A stretch of 64,000 bases of DNA, taken from NCBI RefSeq assembly GCF_027595985.1, contig NC_073307.1, positions 49,144,509 through 49,208,508 on the forward strand. The letters are read 5' to 3'. The notes below the pieces were generated by a model. It was not told where the DNA came from, searched no databases, and saw only the letters and a program-made list of their open reading frames with translations. The position numbers and the translations under genes are program-made. Below, piece by piece: positions 1 to 10,725 of the stretch; position 1 is the first letter of the stretch, and each line of letters begins with the position of its first letter. The DNA comes from Sorex araneus. Taxonomy: Eukaryota > Chordata > Mammalia > Eulipotyphla > Soricidae.

Positions 1-849
1 TCAAAGCCATCTACCATGAACCTATGGCGAGCATTATCATCAATGGAGAAAAACTAAGGGCTTTTCCTCTGAGATCGGGGGCAAGACAAGGATGTCCACT
101 CTCACCACTTCTCTTTAATATAGTACTGGAAGTATTAGTAATAGCCATCAGGCAAGAAAAAGATATTAAGGGGATTCAGATTGGAAAGGAAGAAATCAAG
201 CTCTCACTATTCGCAGATGATATGATACTATACATAGAGAAACCTAAAAGCTCTAGTAAGAAACTCTTAGAAACAATTGACCTATACAGTAAAGTCGCAG
301 GCTATAAAATCAATACCCAAAAATCCATGGCCTTCATATATGCAAACAATGAGACAGAGGAAAGGGACATGAAAAAAGCAATCCCATTCACAATTGTGCC
401 CCAGAAAATCAAATACCTTGGAATCAGCTTAACTAAAGAAGTAAAGGACCTCTACAAAGAAAACTATAAAACGCTACTTCATGAAATAAAAGAGGACATG
501 AGGAAATGGAAAAATATCCCCTGCTCATGGATAGGGAGAATAAACATTGTCAAAATGGCAATACTCCCCAAAGCATTATACAGATTTAACGCGATCCCTA
601 TGGGGATACCCATGACATTCTTCAAAGAAGCGGAGCAAGCAATCCTGAAATTTATATGGAACAATAAACGCCCACGGATAGCTAAAACAATTCTTGGGAA
701 AAAGATGATGGGAGGCATCACCCTTCCCAACCTTAAACTCTACTACAAAGCGGTAACAATTAAAACAGCATGGTACTGGAACAAAAGCAGAACTGCAGAC
801 CAATGGAACAGGGTGGAATATCCCCACACACAACCTCAAATGTATGATC
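1..849 (+). mobile_element. L1 LINE fragment, ORF2 reverse-transcriptase region
   Basis: The frame is open across the whole fragment and carries L1 ORF2 reverse-transcriptase hallmarks: an [13 protein letters not shown] block (about codons 20-32 from position 24) and the FADD catalytic motif near codon 63, followed by L1-typical thumb-region sequence ending at QMYDH near 849. It aligns residue for residue with the minus-strand L1 at 7176-9173, with only scattered changes over the overlap. The 5' end runs off the window. The 3' end stops mid-ORF2 with no 3'UTR or poly-A, so the element was cut by a deletion or rearrangement rather than by ordinary 5' truncation. The continuation of the reading frame to 926 is non-L1 sequence. 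Confidence 0.93.
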
Positions 850-1043
850 ACCAAGACAGTTTTAAAGACAGTTTGTTTACATCTCAAAAGGGCAGAGAAG
901 GAATCTGCAGTTACACCTTGGCCTAAGTGAGGAGTGAAAGAATGGATGGGAGGGGTCCCTTTAGGTCCTGGGGAGCTCTGTTGACCAATCAGCGCCCTGT
1001 TACCTGCTCAAGAGCCGCATTGACACCAGCTAATCCAGGTGAG
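850..1043. other. Unique spacer
   Basis: Non-repetitive sequence between the broken L1 and the next SINE. No gene is recognised. Confidence 0.4.
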
Positions 1044-1252
1044 CTGGAGCAATAGCACAGCGGTAGGGCGTTCGCCTTTCACGCAGCTGACCCGTGTTCG
1101 ATTTCTCCGCCCCCTCTCGGAGAGCCCGGCAAGCTACCGAGAGTATTCCGCCCGCACGGCAGAGCCTGCGGCGTATTTGATATGCCAAAAACAGTAACAA
1201 TAAGTCTCACAATGAGGACGTTACTGGTGCCCGCTCGAACAAACCCAGGTGA
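1044..1252 (+). mobile_element. Second-family tRNA-like SINE (no poly-A)
   Basis: A tRNA-like head (agcacagcggtagggcg, then a B-box-like gtgttcgattt) is followed by a family-specific body: gcaagctaccgagagtat, tatgccaaaaacagtaac, tctcacaatgaggacg. The gacagtgaca tail seen in the 14.6 kb copy is missing here. Confidence 0.8.
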
Positions 1253-2307
1253 ACTCCAGGACTCTGCATTTGTCACCCGAGCTGTGGCTTACAAAAGGCT
1301 GGGGGGGGTGGGGGTCAGTGCTAGAGTGGGTTGGGGTGCTTCCGTCCTGGTTTCTCTGAATGCCTGGCCCTTGGAGAATGCACACTGGAACCACGGCTGC
1401 GCCTAAGAAGAAGCATTAAAGAATTGCAAAGGGACATCCAGGCTCTGGTGTCTCTCTCGGGTTTTGTTTGTGTGCAGCCGGAGTGCTCAGGAATGGGCTC
1501 TCCCTGCCTCTGTGCTCAGGGAGCATTCCCAGCTGTGCTCAACATGCAGTGCTGGATTGAGTCAGGGTGTGGACGCAAGACAAGAGCTTTGTCTTTTTTT
1601 GACTTTTTTTGTTGTCGATGTTTGTGGTGGTGGTGGTGGTGGTGGTGGTGGTGGTGGTTTTGTGCCGCACCTTGCAATGCTCAGGGTTATTCCTGCCTCT
1701 GTGCTCGGGGATCACTCCTGGCGGGGGGTTCAGGGGGAGCATATGGGGTGCTGGGGAACGTCGAACAGGGGTTCTCTGCATGCGAGGCAAGTGCCTTCCC
1801 CACTGCTGTCTGATTGGTCACTTTACTTTCTGTCTCTGTCTTTGTGTTCAGTCCTTCTTCACTGCACCAACTTGGAGGAGCCTGACTAGCACGGGTCACC
1901 TCTTAACACCAAGAACTGCGGAGTCTCAGACAACCACCCTCACAACTACCTCTTCTTTTCGTTCGGGCTCTGTGCTCCCACCCGCCGCCTCACCTCCCAC
2001 ACCTCGCTGGTGCTGGTGATGGAGCCTGGGTTGGCCCAGTACTCTCTGGCCCCACCACCTTAATGTCCTCACAAGTAGGTGAGGGCTGCCTGTTACCTCG
2101 GGCCTTAGGTCACCTGTGCTTTATCCCTGGTGACTCCACAGACCCTACCACGCACAGACAGTCCACACAGAGCTCTCTGCCAAGCAGGTACTGGCTGTCT
2201 CGAAGGATAATCCGCTGAGACTGACACCTTGCCTGACAGGCTCTGGGTGATGGGTGGAACTTACTGTCGGTAATCAAGCAAGCATCTCAATAAAGACTGT
2301 GTTTTCT
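1253..2307. other. Unique intergenic stretch with a GTG microsatellite
   Basis: It contains a (GTG)n run at about 1624-1660. A degenerate minus-strand SINE body sits at about 1660-1815, with a tgctcagggttattcctgcctctgtgctc-like segment. The rest is unrecognised C/T-rich sequence. No convincing exon. Confidence 0.5.
1624..1660. repeat. (GTG)n microsatellite
   Basis: Uninterrupted trinucleotide array of about 12 units. It sits at the poly-T end of the degenerate minus-strand SINE that follows, so it probably grew from the SINE tail. Confidence 0.9.
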
Positions 2308-2488
2308 TTTTTCTTTTCTTTTCTTTTTTTTTTTTTTTGTTTTTGGATCACACCTGGTGATGCACAGGGGTTACTCTCAGGAATGACTCCTGGTGGTGCT
2401 CAGGGACCACATGGGATGCTGGGAATCAAACCTGGGTCGGCCGTGTGCAAGGCAAACGTCCTATCCTCGGTGCTATCACTCCAGCCCC
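2308..2488 (-). mobile_element. Shrew-type tRNA-like SINE
   Basis: Read on the + strand: poly-T, gatcacacctggtgatgc, cagggaccacatggg, aatcaaacctgggtcgg, ctatcactccagcccc. It is flanked by direct repeats of aagactgtgttttct at 2293-2307 and 2489-2503, a clear target-site duplication. Confidence 0.95.
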
Positions 2489-2503
2489 AAGACTGTGTTT
2501 TCT

Positions 2504-2682
2504 GGTTTTTGTTTTTGTTTTGCTTTTTTTGGGTCATACCCAGCATTGCCAGTGGCAATGCTCAGGGATTACTCAGGAATTGGTCCTGGAGGTGCTCGGG
2601 GGACCAGATGGGATGCCAGAGATTGAACCCAGGATGACTGCTTGGAAGGCAAACACCTTCACTGTGCTATCACTCTGGCCCC
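2504..2682 (-). mobile_element. Shrew-type SINE, second of a serial pair
   Basis: Full-length minus-strand copy with T-rich start and ctatcactctggcccc end. A third copy of the target sequence (ctgtgtttcc) follows it, so it entered the same site as its left neighbour. Confidence 0.9.
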
Positions 2683-2780
2683 TGTGTTTCCTCTTTCAAC
2701 CCCAGAAAGTAAGTTTTGGTGTATCTATCAAGTACAAGGATTTCTGAGGGTCTAGCTCCCTTTTTAAAATTATTATTATT

Positions 2781-2948
2781 ACTTTTGGTTTTGGGGCCAC
2801 ACCCAGCAGTCCTTGGGGCTTACTCCTTGCTCTGAACTCAGGGATCACTCCTGGCAGTGTTCAGGGTGCCCTCTGAGGTGCTGGGGGATAGAACCTGGGT
2901 TGGCTGTGTGCAAGGAAAGTGCCCTACCTGCTGTACTATTGCCTGGAC
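2781..2948 (-). mobile_element. Older shrew-type SINE
   Basis: Diverged copy: ggggccacacccagcagt, agggatcactcctggcag, gatagaacctgggttgg, with a degenerate head (tgcctggac). Confidence 0.85.
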
Positions 2949-2979
2949 TAGCTCGCTTAATTTTTAAATTAAAAAAAAT

Positions 2980-3133
2980 TTTTTTTTGGTTTGGGCACCA
3001 CACCCAGCAATGCTCAGGGCTTACTTCTGGCTCTGCCCTCAGAAGTCACTCCTGGAGGTGCTCAGGAGACTCTACAGGATGCTGGGGATTGAACCCAGGT
3101 CAGCAATGCAAGCGTCCTCCCCGCTCTGGTCCC
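2980..3133 (-). mobile_element. Shrew-type SINE
   Basis: Minus-strand copy with imperfect target duplications: ctagctcgcttaa just before (2948) and ctagctcactttta just after (about 3138). Confidence 0.87.
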
Positions 3134-3487
3134 ACTCTCTAGCTCACTTTTAACTGAATGTGACAGATGCTAGAATTAACATCTATGACAATCCATTATT
3201 AATAGTATTGTAACCAAAAATATATTCTATATAATAATAAGCCTGAATGAGATAAAATTTTCCAGAACAGGTTCTGGGCTAGGCAGAATTTGTGTTGTGG
3301 TTTGCATGATGGTAGGCCAGGCTCCATAGTACCCAGCACGGCATAGATAGTACCTAGTACTGAGCACCATTGTTGGGAGTAGACCCCAAGTAGCCCCAGG
3401 GATGATGCAAACTGTCCTCCCCACTCCACTCCCAAATTAGAAGTTACACTGTTCTCAGTTCCAGAGGCTTCTTTAATAGATCTGTTG
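3134..3487. other. Unique spacer
   Basis: AT-rich at its left end, with a weak SINE-like segment around 3320-3420. No gene recognised. Confidence 0.35.
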
Positions 3488-3660
3488 TTTATTTTGGCTT
3501 TTGGGTCACACCTGGTGGCGCTTGGAGCTGACTCCTGGCTTGGCACTCAGGAATCACTCCTGCCAGGGCTGGAGGAGGGAGACCATCTGGAGCCCTAGGG
3601 ATCGAACCCAAGTCGACCACTTGCAAGACAAATACCCCTCCCAGTGAACTCTGACCCCCC
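3488..3660 (-). mobile_element. Shrew-type SINE, diverged
   Basis: ttttgggtcacacctggtg start, gatcgaacccaagtcgac B-box region, and a degraded head ending in a C-run. Confidence 0.82.
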
Positions 3661-4562
3661 CCTCTCCCCGCCAGGATTTGAGGGCTCCTTTCCTTCTGAA
3701 TTCTCATGGCTTAGATGGCTTAGAGTCACACACCTTTTTTTTTTTTCCTTTCTCAGGTTATTCTGGGTGGAGCTCAGCAAACCCTGTGCAGGCTGCAGTT
3801 AAACCCACGGTGGCAGTGAGCTGTGGTCTGAGTAAGACTCCTCTTGGGCTTCCTGGGGTCTGGCATCTCCCTGAGTGCTGTGACCGCAGAACAGGGGGGA
3901 AAGAGTCTCCCAGAGGTTCCTTTTGGCTCCTGGCATGCTTTGAGGTGCTGAATGTCCCCCAAGTCACTGTGCTTTCCCCTTTGCCCAGGTGTTTGGCCCC
4001 AGGCCCAGAGGCTGTCCTTGTGCACAGCTGAGCTGGCTGGCTGGCTGGGGTGGGACCCTCCAGGAGAAGCCTGACAATGCTGTCTCATACCCGCCCTTGA
4101 ACATCCTTCATGACTCACAAACCACCAAGGCACAACCAGCAGGGCCCTGGCAAGGAAGGGCGTGCCCAGAGAATGTTGCATCCATCATTCAACTGCCCTT
4201 GAAAAGAGTTCCTGGCCCCTGCCATCCTGGGGCGACAACCAGCCAGCAGCGCAATGCACATTTCCTGTGAACTTGAGAAACGTGGCCTATGCCCCAGTGC
4301 CCCTGGAAAGAGGCCACAAGCACCACTGGGGGTCCCAGAGTCTTGAGGCTGGCCTGGAAGGGCCCCGCAGAGCGAGGGTGGGGATGGTAAGCACTGCTCC
4401 AAGTCTATAAGCTATCTGGAAAGGTGGCTTCTGCCCGCTGGAAGACATGAACCGCAGGGCATGTGGCAGGCCTGTGTCTTTGGCGGGTCTCATACCTCAA
4501 CCCAGCCGCAGGGCCAGTGGCCTCGCTAATCACAGAGTTGATGTAAGGAACTCCAAATCTTT
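3661..4562. other. GC-moderate unique intergenic stretch
   Basis: Non-repetitive apart from a short T-run at about 3734. Overlapping short ORFs exist in several frames, but none shows a domain, signal peptide or splice framework that I recognise. Confidence 0.4.
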
Positions 4563-4753
4563 ATTTTTTTTTGTCTTTTTTTTTTTTTAGCCTTTTGGAT
4601 CACATCCGGAGATGCACAGGGGTTACTCCTGGCTCTCCATTCAGGAATTTTTCCTGGCAGTGCTTGGGGGACCACATGGGATGCTGAGAATCAAACCTGG
4701 ATCGACCGCATGCAAGGCAAATGTCCTACACACTGTGCTATCACTCCAGCCCC
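4563..4753 (-). mobile_element. Shrew-type SINE
   Basis: Poly-T, ttttggatcacatccggag, intact B-box region and ctatcactccagcccc head. It is flanked by near-identical ccaaatctttatttttt and ccaagtttttatttttt. Confidence 0.92.
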
Positions 4754-4782
4754 AAGTTTTTATTTTTTTGAGGGGTCTGCCC

Positions 4783-4979
4783 CTCCTTCCCTTTCTCCCT
4801 TCTTCCGTCCCTTTCCTTCCCTTCTTTTCTACCTCCCTTCCTTTCTCCCTTCCTTTCTCCCTCCATTCCTCCTTCCCTCCCACTCTCCCTCCCCTCCCTT
4901 CCTTCCTTCCTGCCTCCCTTCCTTCCCTTCTTCTTTCCTTCCTACCCCACTTCCTCCCTCCCTCCCTTCCTTCCTTCCT
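4783..4979. repeat. (CCTT)n pyrimidine-rich low-complexity tract
   Basis: About 200 bases of almost pure C/T on the + strand in irregular ccttcctt and ctccctcc units. It makes long but meaningless ORFs in several frames. Confidence 0.93.
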
Positions 4980-5146
4980 GTTGGAGTCATACCCAGTGGT
5001 ACTCATTGATTGTTCCTGATTCTGTGCTCAAGAGTAAACCCTGGCAAATGTTCGTTGCGCCATAGGTGGTGAAGGAGATTTGACCTGGGGTCAGCCACAT
5101 GCAAGGCAAGCCTCTTACCTCCTGTAGCCCTGATCTCTCTGGACCC
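4980..5146 (-). mobile_element. Degenerate shrew-type SINE
   Basis: Recognisable blocks are gtcatacccagtggtact, ctgtgctcaagagtaa and cacatgcaaggcaag. The rest has drifted. Confidence 0.65.
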
Positions 5147-5944
5147 CCAGTTTTGCTTTTTACTGTCTCTCTAAGCATGCTTTCAGAACTGTTCCATCTC
5201 ACAGAAACAAACACCTCATCTCTGCAGGTTTTCATTACCTTAGGAAGGGTAGTGCAAATATTTTGATACTGACTTTAAGGATATTGGCAATCCAAGCAAT
5301 AAATGAAATTAGCTAAATTATAGTGTAGGTTTCAAAGAGAGGGAAACATTAAAATTTTTTTTTTAATTCTTTAAAATCCAGCCTGAGCTTCCAGCTGTGG
5401 GGTACAGTAGCCCAGAGAATTCTGTACATCCAAAGGCAAGCAGCCCCCCATCACTGCAGGCCCTGTTTACTGCCCAGAAAGGGGCATGGATGCCTTAGGG
5501 GTCCCTGTCCACTCTCATCCCCCCCTCTTCATAGCAGCTGTCTTCTCTGTCCTTAGTCCAAGGAGGGTCCCTTGGGACCTACCAAGGTCTGGGCCTTCCT
5601 GTGACCAGGAAAACACTGGTCCTACAAACCTCCCGCATCCTGGCCTGCCAGAGTCTTGAGTGTCCGCACAGCCCTCTGCCCGCTTTCCTTTTGACACTTC
5701 TCTCTTCTCTCCACACCACCTTGGAACCTCCTCCTGTAAGACCTCGGAAGACAGAGGGAAAGAGAAGGAAGAGATGCAAGAGTGCAGCACATGCCCTCTT
5801 GGGCATACACACTGTCCCCCCTGCCCCCCAAATCTGACCCTAACTTTGGATCTGCAGGTGAGGAGGAGCAAGCCTGGGGGAGCTGCCCTACAGCAAACTC
5901 CTCTTCAGTCTGGCGTGCAGCCATCTAAAGCCCGCCCTTTCGTT
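5147..5944. other. Unique intergenic stretch
   Basis: AT-rich to about 5370, then C-rich. No repeat or gene recognised. Confidence 0.4.
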
Positions 5945-6299
5945 CCTCAAAACACGGGAAACTGAGCCTCCATGCCACCTAGCAACCCGGCTTCTGGGAA
6001 TATACCCCAAGGGCCCAAAAACAGACTGCAGAAGTGCCATGTGCTCTCCTGTGTTCACCGCAGCACTGCTCACAACAGCCAGAATCTGGAAACCACCCAG
6101 GTGCCTGGGAACAGACGGCTGGATAAAGAAACTCCAGTACATCTACACAACGGAATACGACTCGGTCACTGGGAAAAGGGAAGGCATGAAATTTGCTTAA
6201 ATATGGGTGGACAAGAAGAGTATCCCGTTGAGTGAAATGTGTCGGGAAAGGGATGGACATAGAATGCAGGCACTCATTTTCCGGGTATAAAGAAAACAT
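5945..6299 (+). mobile_element. L1 LINE 3' fragment, left part (ORF2 C-terminus)
   Basis: In one + frame it reads the LLGIYPK motif, then an ALLTTARIWK-like and GWIKKLQYIYTTEY-like segment, matching the C-terminal part of L1 ORF2 and the minus-strand copy at 7.6-8.4 kb. Frame shifts and stops show it is dead. A second-family SINE interrupts it at 6300. Confidence 0.88.
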
Positions 6300-6541
6300 T
6301 GCACTGTAGCTCTGTCGTCCCATTGTTCGATTTGTTCAAGCTGGCACCAGTAACGTCTCCATTGTGAGACTTGTTGTTACTGTTTTTGGCATATTGAATA
6401 CACCAGGGGTAGCTTGCCAGGCTCTGACGTGTGGGTGCGATACTCTCAGTAGCTTGCCGGGCTTTCCAAGAGGGATGTAGGAATCGAACCCGGGTTGACC
6501 GGGTGCAAGGCAGATGCCCTACCCACTGTGCTATCACTGCA
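6300..6541 (-). mobile_element. Second-family SINE inserted in L1
   Basis: This is the reverse complement of the 14.6 kb copy: caccagtaacgtctccatt, gttactgtttttggcatat, then a gggttgaccgggtgcaagg tRNA-like head. The 44 bases before it (6256-6299) are repeated after it (6542-6585) with about two mismatches. Confidence 0.9.
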
Positions 6542-6585
6542 GACATAGAATGCAGGCACTTATTTTCCAGGTATAAAGAAAACAT

Positions 6586-6975
6586 AGTATGAGACTAATA
6601 CCCAAAGACAGTAGAAATAAGGGCCAGGACGACAGGTCCACGGTAGGAGGGTCGCCAGAAGTTGCGGGTGGGGAAGGCAGTTAGGACACAGAAGAGACTA
6701 TGACAATGACAGTTGGAAATGATCACTCTGGACAAGAACCTAGCGCTGGAAGGAGGTAAAGGGATATGCATGATAACCTTTCAGTAGCACAGTGCCTAAA
6801 AGGCAGGCAAGTGAGCAAGAGAGGTTGGGAGGGGGTGAAGGGGAGGGAGGAAAATTGGGGACATTGGTGGTGGAAAATATGCACTGGTGAAAGAACGGTG
6901 TTGGAACATTGTATAATTGAGACCCAATCACCAATAACTTTGTAACTGAGTATCTCAAGGTGTTTAATTAAAAAA
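6586..6975 (+). mobile_element. L1 LINE 3' fragment, right part (3'UTR and tail)
   Basis: Shares with the other L1 tails in the window the run atgcactggtgaaag, a gaacattgtataattgag-like block and actttgtaactgagtat, ending in ttaattaaaaaaaaa. It continues the 5945-6299 fragment beyond the SINE. Confidence 0.88.
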
Positions 6976-6979
6976 AAAA

Positions 6980-7155
6980 TTTTTTTTTCCTTTTTGGGTC
7001 ACACCCGGCAATGCACAGGGTCATTCCTGGCTCATGCACTCAGGAATTACCCCTGGCGGTGCTCAGGGGACCATATGGGATGCTGGGATTCGAACCCGGG
7101 CCGGCCTCGTGCAAGGCAAACACCCTACCCGCTGTGCTATCACTCCAGACCCCCC
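6980..7155 (-). mobile_element. Young shrew-type SINE
   Basis: Close to consensus: tttttgggtcacacccggc, cagggtcattcctggctc, gattcgaacccgggccgg, gctatcactccagaccc. It sits directly at the poly-A end of the preceding L1. Confidence 0.93.
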
Positions 7156-7175
7156 AAAAATTTTTTTATAATAAA

Positions 7176-9173
7176 TTTATTTATTTTTAATTAATGAATC
7201 ACCATGAGGGTACAGTTACGGATTTATACACATTTGTGCTTATGCTTCCCTCATACAAAGTTTGGGAACCCATCCCTTCACCAGTGCCCATACTCCACCA
7301 CCAGTAAACCCAGCATCCCTCCCATCCTCCCCAATCCCATCTCCCCCCACCCCACCCTGTCACTGTGGCAGGGCATTCCCTTCTGTTCTCTCCCTCTAAT
7401 TAGCTGTTGTGGTTTGCAATAAAGGTGTTGAGTGGCCACTGTGCTCAGTCTCTAGCCCTCATTCAGCCCGCAACTCCCTTCTCCCGCATGGCCTTCGACT
7501 ACATTATAGTTGGTGATCCCTTCTCTGAGTTGCCCTTTGCCCAGAATGTGAGGCCAGCCTCCAAGCCATGGAGTCAACCTCCTGGTACTTGTTTCTACAA
7601 TTCTTGGGTGTTAGTCTCCCACTCTGTTATTCTATATGCTATAGATGAGTGCAATCTTTCTATGTCTGTCTCTCTCTTTCGGACTCATTTCACTTAGCAT
7701 GAAACTTTTCATGCCGATCCACTTAAATAAAAAATTCATGACCTCCTTTTTTCTAACAGCTACATAGTATTCCATTGTATAGATGTACCAAAGTTTCCTC
7801 AACCAGTCATCCGTTCTAGGGCATTCGGGTTTTTTCCAGATTCTGGCTATTGTAAACAGTGCTGCAATGAACATACATGTGCAGATGCCATTTCGACTAT
7901 ACTTTTTTGCCTCTTTGGGATATATTCCCAGCAGTGGTATTGCTGGGTCAAATGGGAGCTCAATTTCTAATTTTTTGAGAATCATCCATATTGTTTTCCA
8001 GAAGGGCTGAACCAGTCGGCATTCCCAGCAGCAGTGTAGAAGGGTCCCTTTCTCCCCACATCCTCTCCAACAGCGGTTGCTTTTGTTCTTTTGGATGTGC
8101 GCTAGTCTCTGTGGTGTGAGGTGGTATCTCGTGGTTGTTTTGATCTGCATCTGTCTGATGATTAGTGATATAGAGCACTTTTTCATGTGCCTTTTGGCCA
8201 TTTGTATTTCTTCCTTGGTAAAGTTTCTGTTCATTTCTTCGCCCCATTTTTTGATGGGGTTGGATGTTTTCTTCTTGTAGAGTTCAACCAGTACTTTATA
8301 TACCATTGATATCAACCCCTTATCTGCTGGGTATTGTGTAAATATCCTTTCCCATTCTGTGGATAATCTTTGTATTCTGGTCACTGTATCTTTTGCGGTG
8401 CAGAAGCTTTTTAGTTTAATGTAGTCCCATTTGTTGATCTCTGTTTTTACTCGCCTTTGAAGATACCTTTATCTTCAATATCGTGGAGGGTTTTGCCAAC
8501 CTTGTCTTCAATGTACCTTATGGTTTGTGGTCTAATGTTGAGGTCTTTAATCCATTTTGATCTGACTTTTGTGCATGGTGTCAGGTCAAGGTCTAAGCCC
8601 ATTTTTTTGCATGTGGTTGTCCAGTTGTGCCAGCACCATTTGTTAAAGAGGCTTTCCTTGCTCCACTTCACATCTCTTGCTCCCTTATCAAAGATTAGAT
8701 GATCATACATTTGGGGTTGTGTGTAAGGATATTCCACCCTGTTCCATTGGTCTACGGCTCTGCCTTTGTTCCAGTACCATGCTGTTTTAATTGTTACTGC
8801 TTTGTAGTAAAGTTTGAGGTTGGGGAGGGTGATGCCTCCCATCGTCTTTTTCCCAAGAATTGTTTTAGCTATCCTTGGACGTTTGTTGTTCCATATGAAT
8901 TTTAAGATTGCTTTATCCATTTCTTTGAAGAATGTCATGGATATACTTATAGGGATCGCGTTGAATCTGTATAATGCTTTGGGGAGTATTGCCATTTTGA
9001 CAACATTGATTCTCCCTATCCACGAGCAGGGTATATGTTTCCATTTCCTCATGTCCTCTTTGATTTCATGGAGTAGCGTTTTGTAGTTTTCTTTGTAGAG
9101 GTCTTTTACTTCCTTGGTTAAGCTGATTCCGAGGTACTTGATTTTCTGGGGCACGATTGTGAATGGGATTGCT
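7176..9173 (-). mobile_element. L1 LINE, 5'-truncated, ORF2 C-terminal half plus 3'UTR
   Basis: Read on the minus strand, ORF2 runs from the [11 protein letters not shown] block (about 9154) through the thumb region and [11 protein letters not shown]. It stops at 8447, then resumes in another frame at about 8384 and runs through [34 protein letters not shown] and IYTMEYYVA to a stop near 7632. The 3'UTR and A/T-rich tail end near 7180. One frameshift around 8440-8450 splits the reading frame. Near-identical A/T-rich direct repeats at 7156-7175 and 9174-9194 look like target-site duplications, so this is a normal 5'-truncated insertion of about 2 kb. It is closely similar to the fragment at 1-849. 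Confidence 0.95.
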
Positions 9174-9194
9174 AAAAAAATTTTTTTTAATAAA

Positions 9195-9510
9195 GGAAAC
9201 CCCTCTTCTCAAGATACCTAAAGGTATTAAAACAATGAGAAAAAAAAAAGCAAAACCGAAAAACCTGCTTTTCTAAAACGCACACCAGGTATTGCTTTTT
9301 CTCCACCCCAATTTATCCTGTGACTCAGTGGGCAAGATTTTGGGGTGATATAAACTCATCTTCCGCCCACTTGTTGCTAATAAAGTGCTCCTGAGTCTCT
9401 CAATGGGTCTCTCCAGATTGCCATGACCCTTGCTGGGGGGAGGGGGGGACTTTTGAACAGAGCCAGAAAAGACAAAAGATGCCTTTGGTCACTAATCTTT
9501 GCCCTGGGGG
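9195..9510. other. Unique spacer
   Basis: A-rich start, then unrecognised sequence with an aataaagtgc at about 9379. No gene recognised. Confidence 0.35.
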
Positions 9511-9650
9511 TGGGGGCACGGCACAGCGGGGAGGGCGCTGGCCAGATTCCATATCCCCCTCTCCCCCCTCCCCCCCCGCCCCTCGCACCCCACAGGGTCT
9601 CTGAGCACAGGGCCAGGAGTACATCCTGAGCACAGTTGGGTGTACTCTCT
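9511..9650 (+). mobile_element. Degenerate SINE with internal C-run expansion
   Basis: Head-like cacggcacagcggggagggcg, catatccccct, then gagcacagggccaggagta and ctgagcacagttgggtgt. A C-rich run replaces the middle. Confidence 0.5.
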
Positions 9651-10336
9651 CTCCCACCCCGCCCCTCCCCTCCCGGAACCGCCTCCCTCCCAGAAAAATC
9701 TCCCAGTCCAAAACAAAAGCCTCACTGAAAGCCAAGTGGAGGGCGGGGGCGCAGGTCTGGCCACCGCAAGGTGGGTCCTGCAGCCCCTCTCCCCCCACTT
9801 CCACGCTTAGCTCCGCAGAGCCATGCCCGGCGCGACCGCGGCTCCTGTCCACACCGCCAGCTCTGGGCGGGCTCTGGGCAGCGGGAGCAAACTGACTCCA
9901 TGGTGGGGGGCGGGGGCCTGCGTTGCCGGCACCACGGGTGCCCGACTGGGAGTCCGGGTGGTGTCCACGCGGGCGGAGGTGGGGCGGCTGCAGTGGGGCG
10001 CAGGGTTGGGGGCTGGGGCGCCCCCGATGATTGGCTCCAGGAGAGGGGTGGAGAAGGGCAGAGCAGGATCGGGCTATATTTAGCTCCGGAGCTGCCTGCA
10101 ACAACGCTGCTTCTGTCCCCCAGCTCCTCCTGGAACCAAGCCGGCTGCGGAGCACCCCCCACCCCCCACCCCACCCCACTCTCTTCCTTTTTTCTCTCTG
10201 GGGGCAGGGGATGTTTATATTCTGCAAGGTTAGAATCACCTGGCCCCCGCGACAGCGGGAGTGCAGAGAGACCTTCCCTCCCCCCTTCTTTTGAAAATTA
10301 TTCTGGGAGTGCCTGCCGGAGGGAGAGAGAGCTAGC
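9651..10336. promoter_or_regulatory. GC-rich, CpG-containing patch, possible regulatory element
   Basis: The only GC-rich unique block in the left 30 kb, CpG-bearing between about 9740 and 10050. At 10028-10083 it holds an inverted CCAAT box (gattggctcc) followed within about 45 bases by ctatatttag, which fits the MEF2 consensus YTAWWWWTAR and could also act as a TATA-like element. No transcript structure is visible. It could be an enhancer or an orphan promoter. The long ORFs crossing it in several frames reflect GC content, not coding. Confidence 0.35.
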
Positions 10337-10425
10337 CCGCCAGAGCCCGCCAGGAGTGATTCCTGAGCACAGAGCCCGAAGCATGTCCTGAGCATCCATT
10401 CCCCCAGTGTGGCCAAAACCGCCCC
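10337..10425 (+). mobile_element. SINE 3' fragment
   Basis: ccgccaggagtgattcctg, agcacagagcccg and tgtggccaaaac match the 3' half of the family. Confidence 0.65.
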
Positions 10426-10725
10426 AGATAAATAACATTATTTTCATTTGGGGCCCACACCCTGCTCAGTGCTGGCTCCCAGGGGTGCCGGGGGACTGTG
10501 GGGGACTGGGCTTCAGGCATGCAGAGCAGGGGTCCAGGCGGCCACCTTCCCCCATTCCCGCCACTCTGGCTCCCAGCTGGCCTCCACACTGGTCCCCTGA
10601 GAGCTGCTCTAGTGTTGGAGGGCTTGAGGTCACCCTGACTCTGAGGAAGGCCTTCCACAGATGCTAACCAATACCTCTTGTAGTCTGACTCAGGGGGAGA
10701 TCTTGCTAATGAGAACTCCCGGAGG

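Noticed and set aside
4783-4979. 135- and 121-codon open frames over the CCTT tract
   Set aside because: Translations of low-complexity C/T or G/A repeats (Ser/Pro/Phe/Leu or Arg/Gly/Glu runs).
9400-10416. 338-codon minus-strand open frame
   Set aside because: Runs through a degenerate SINE and GC-rich DNA, Pro/Gly-rich, no recognisable domain or splice structure.
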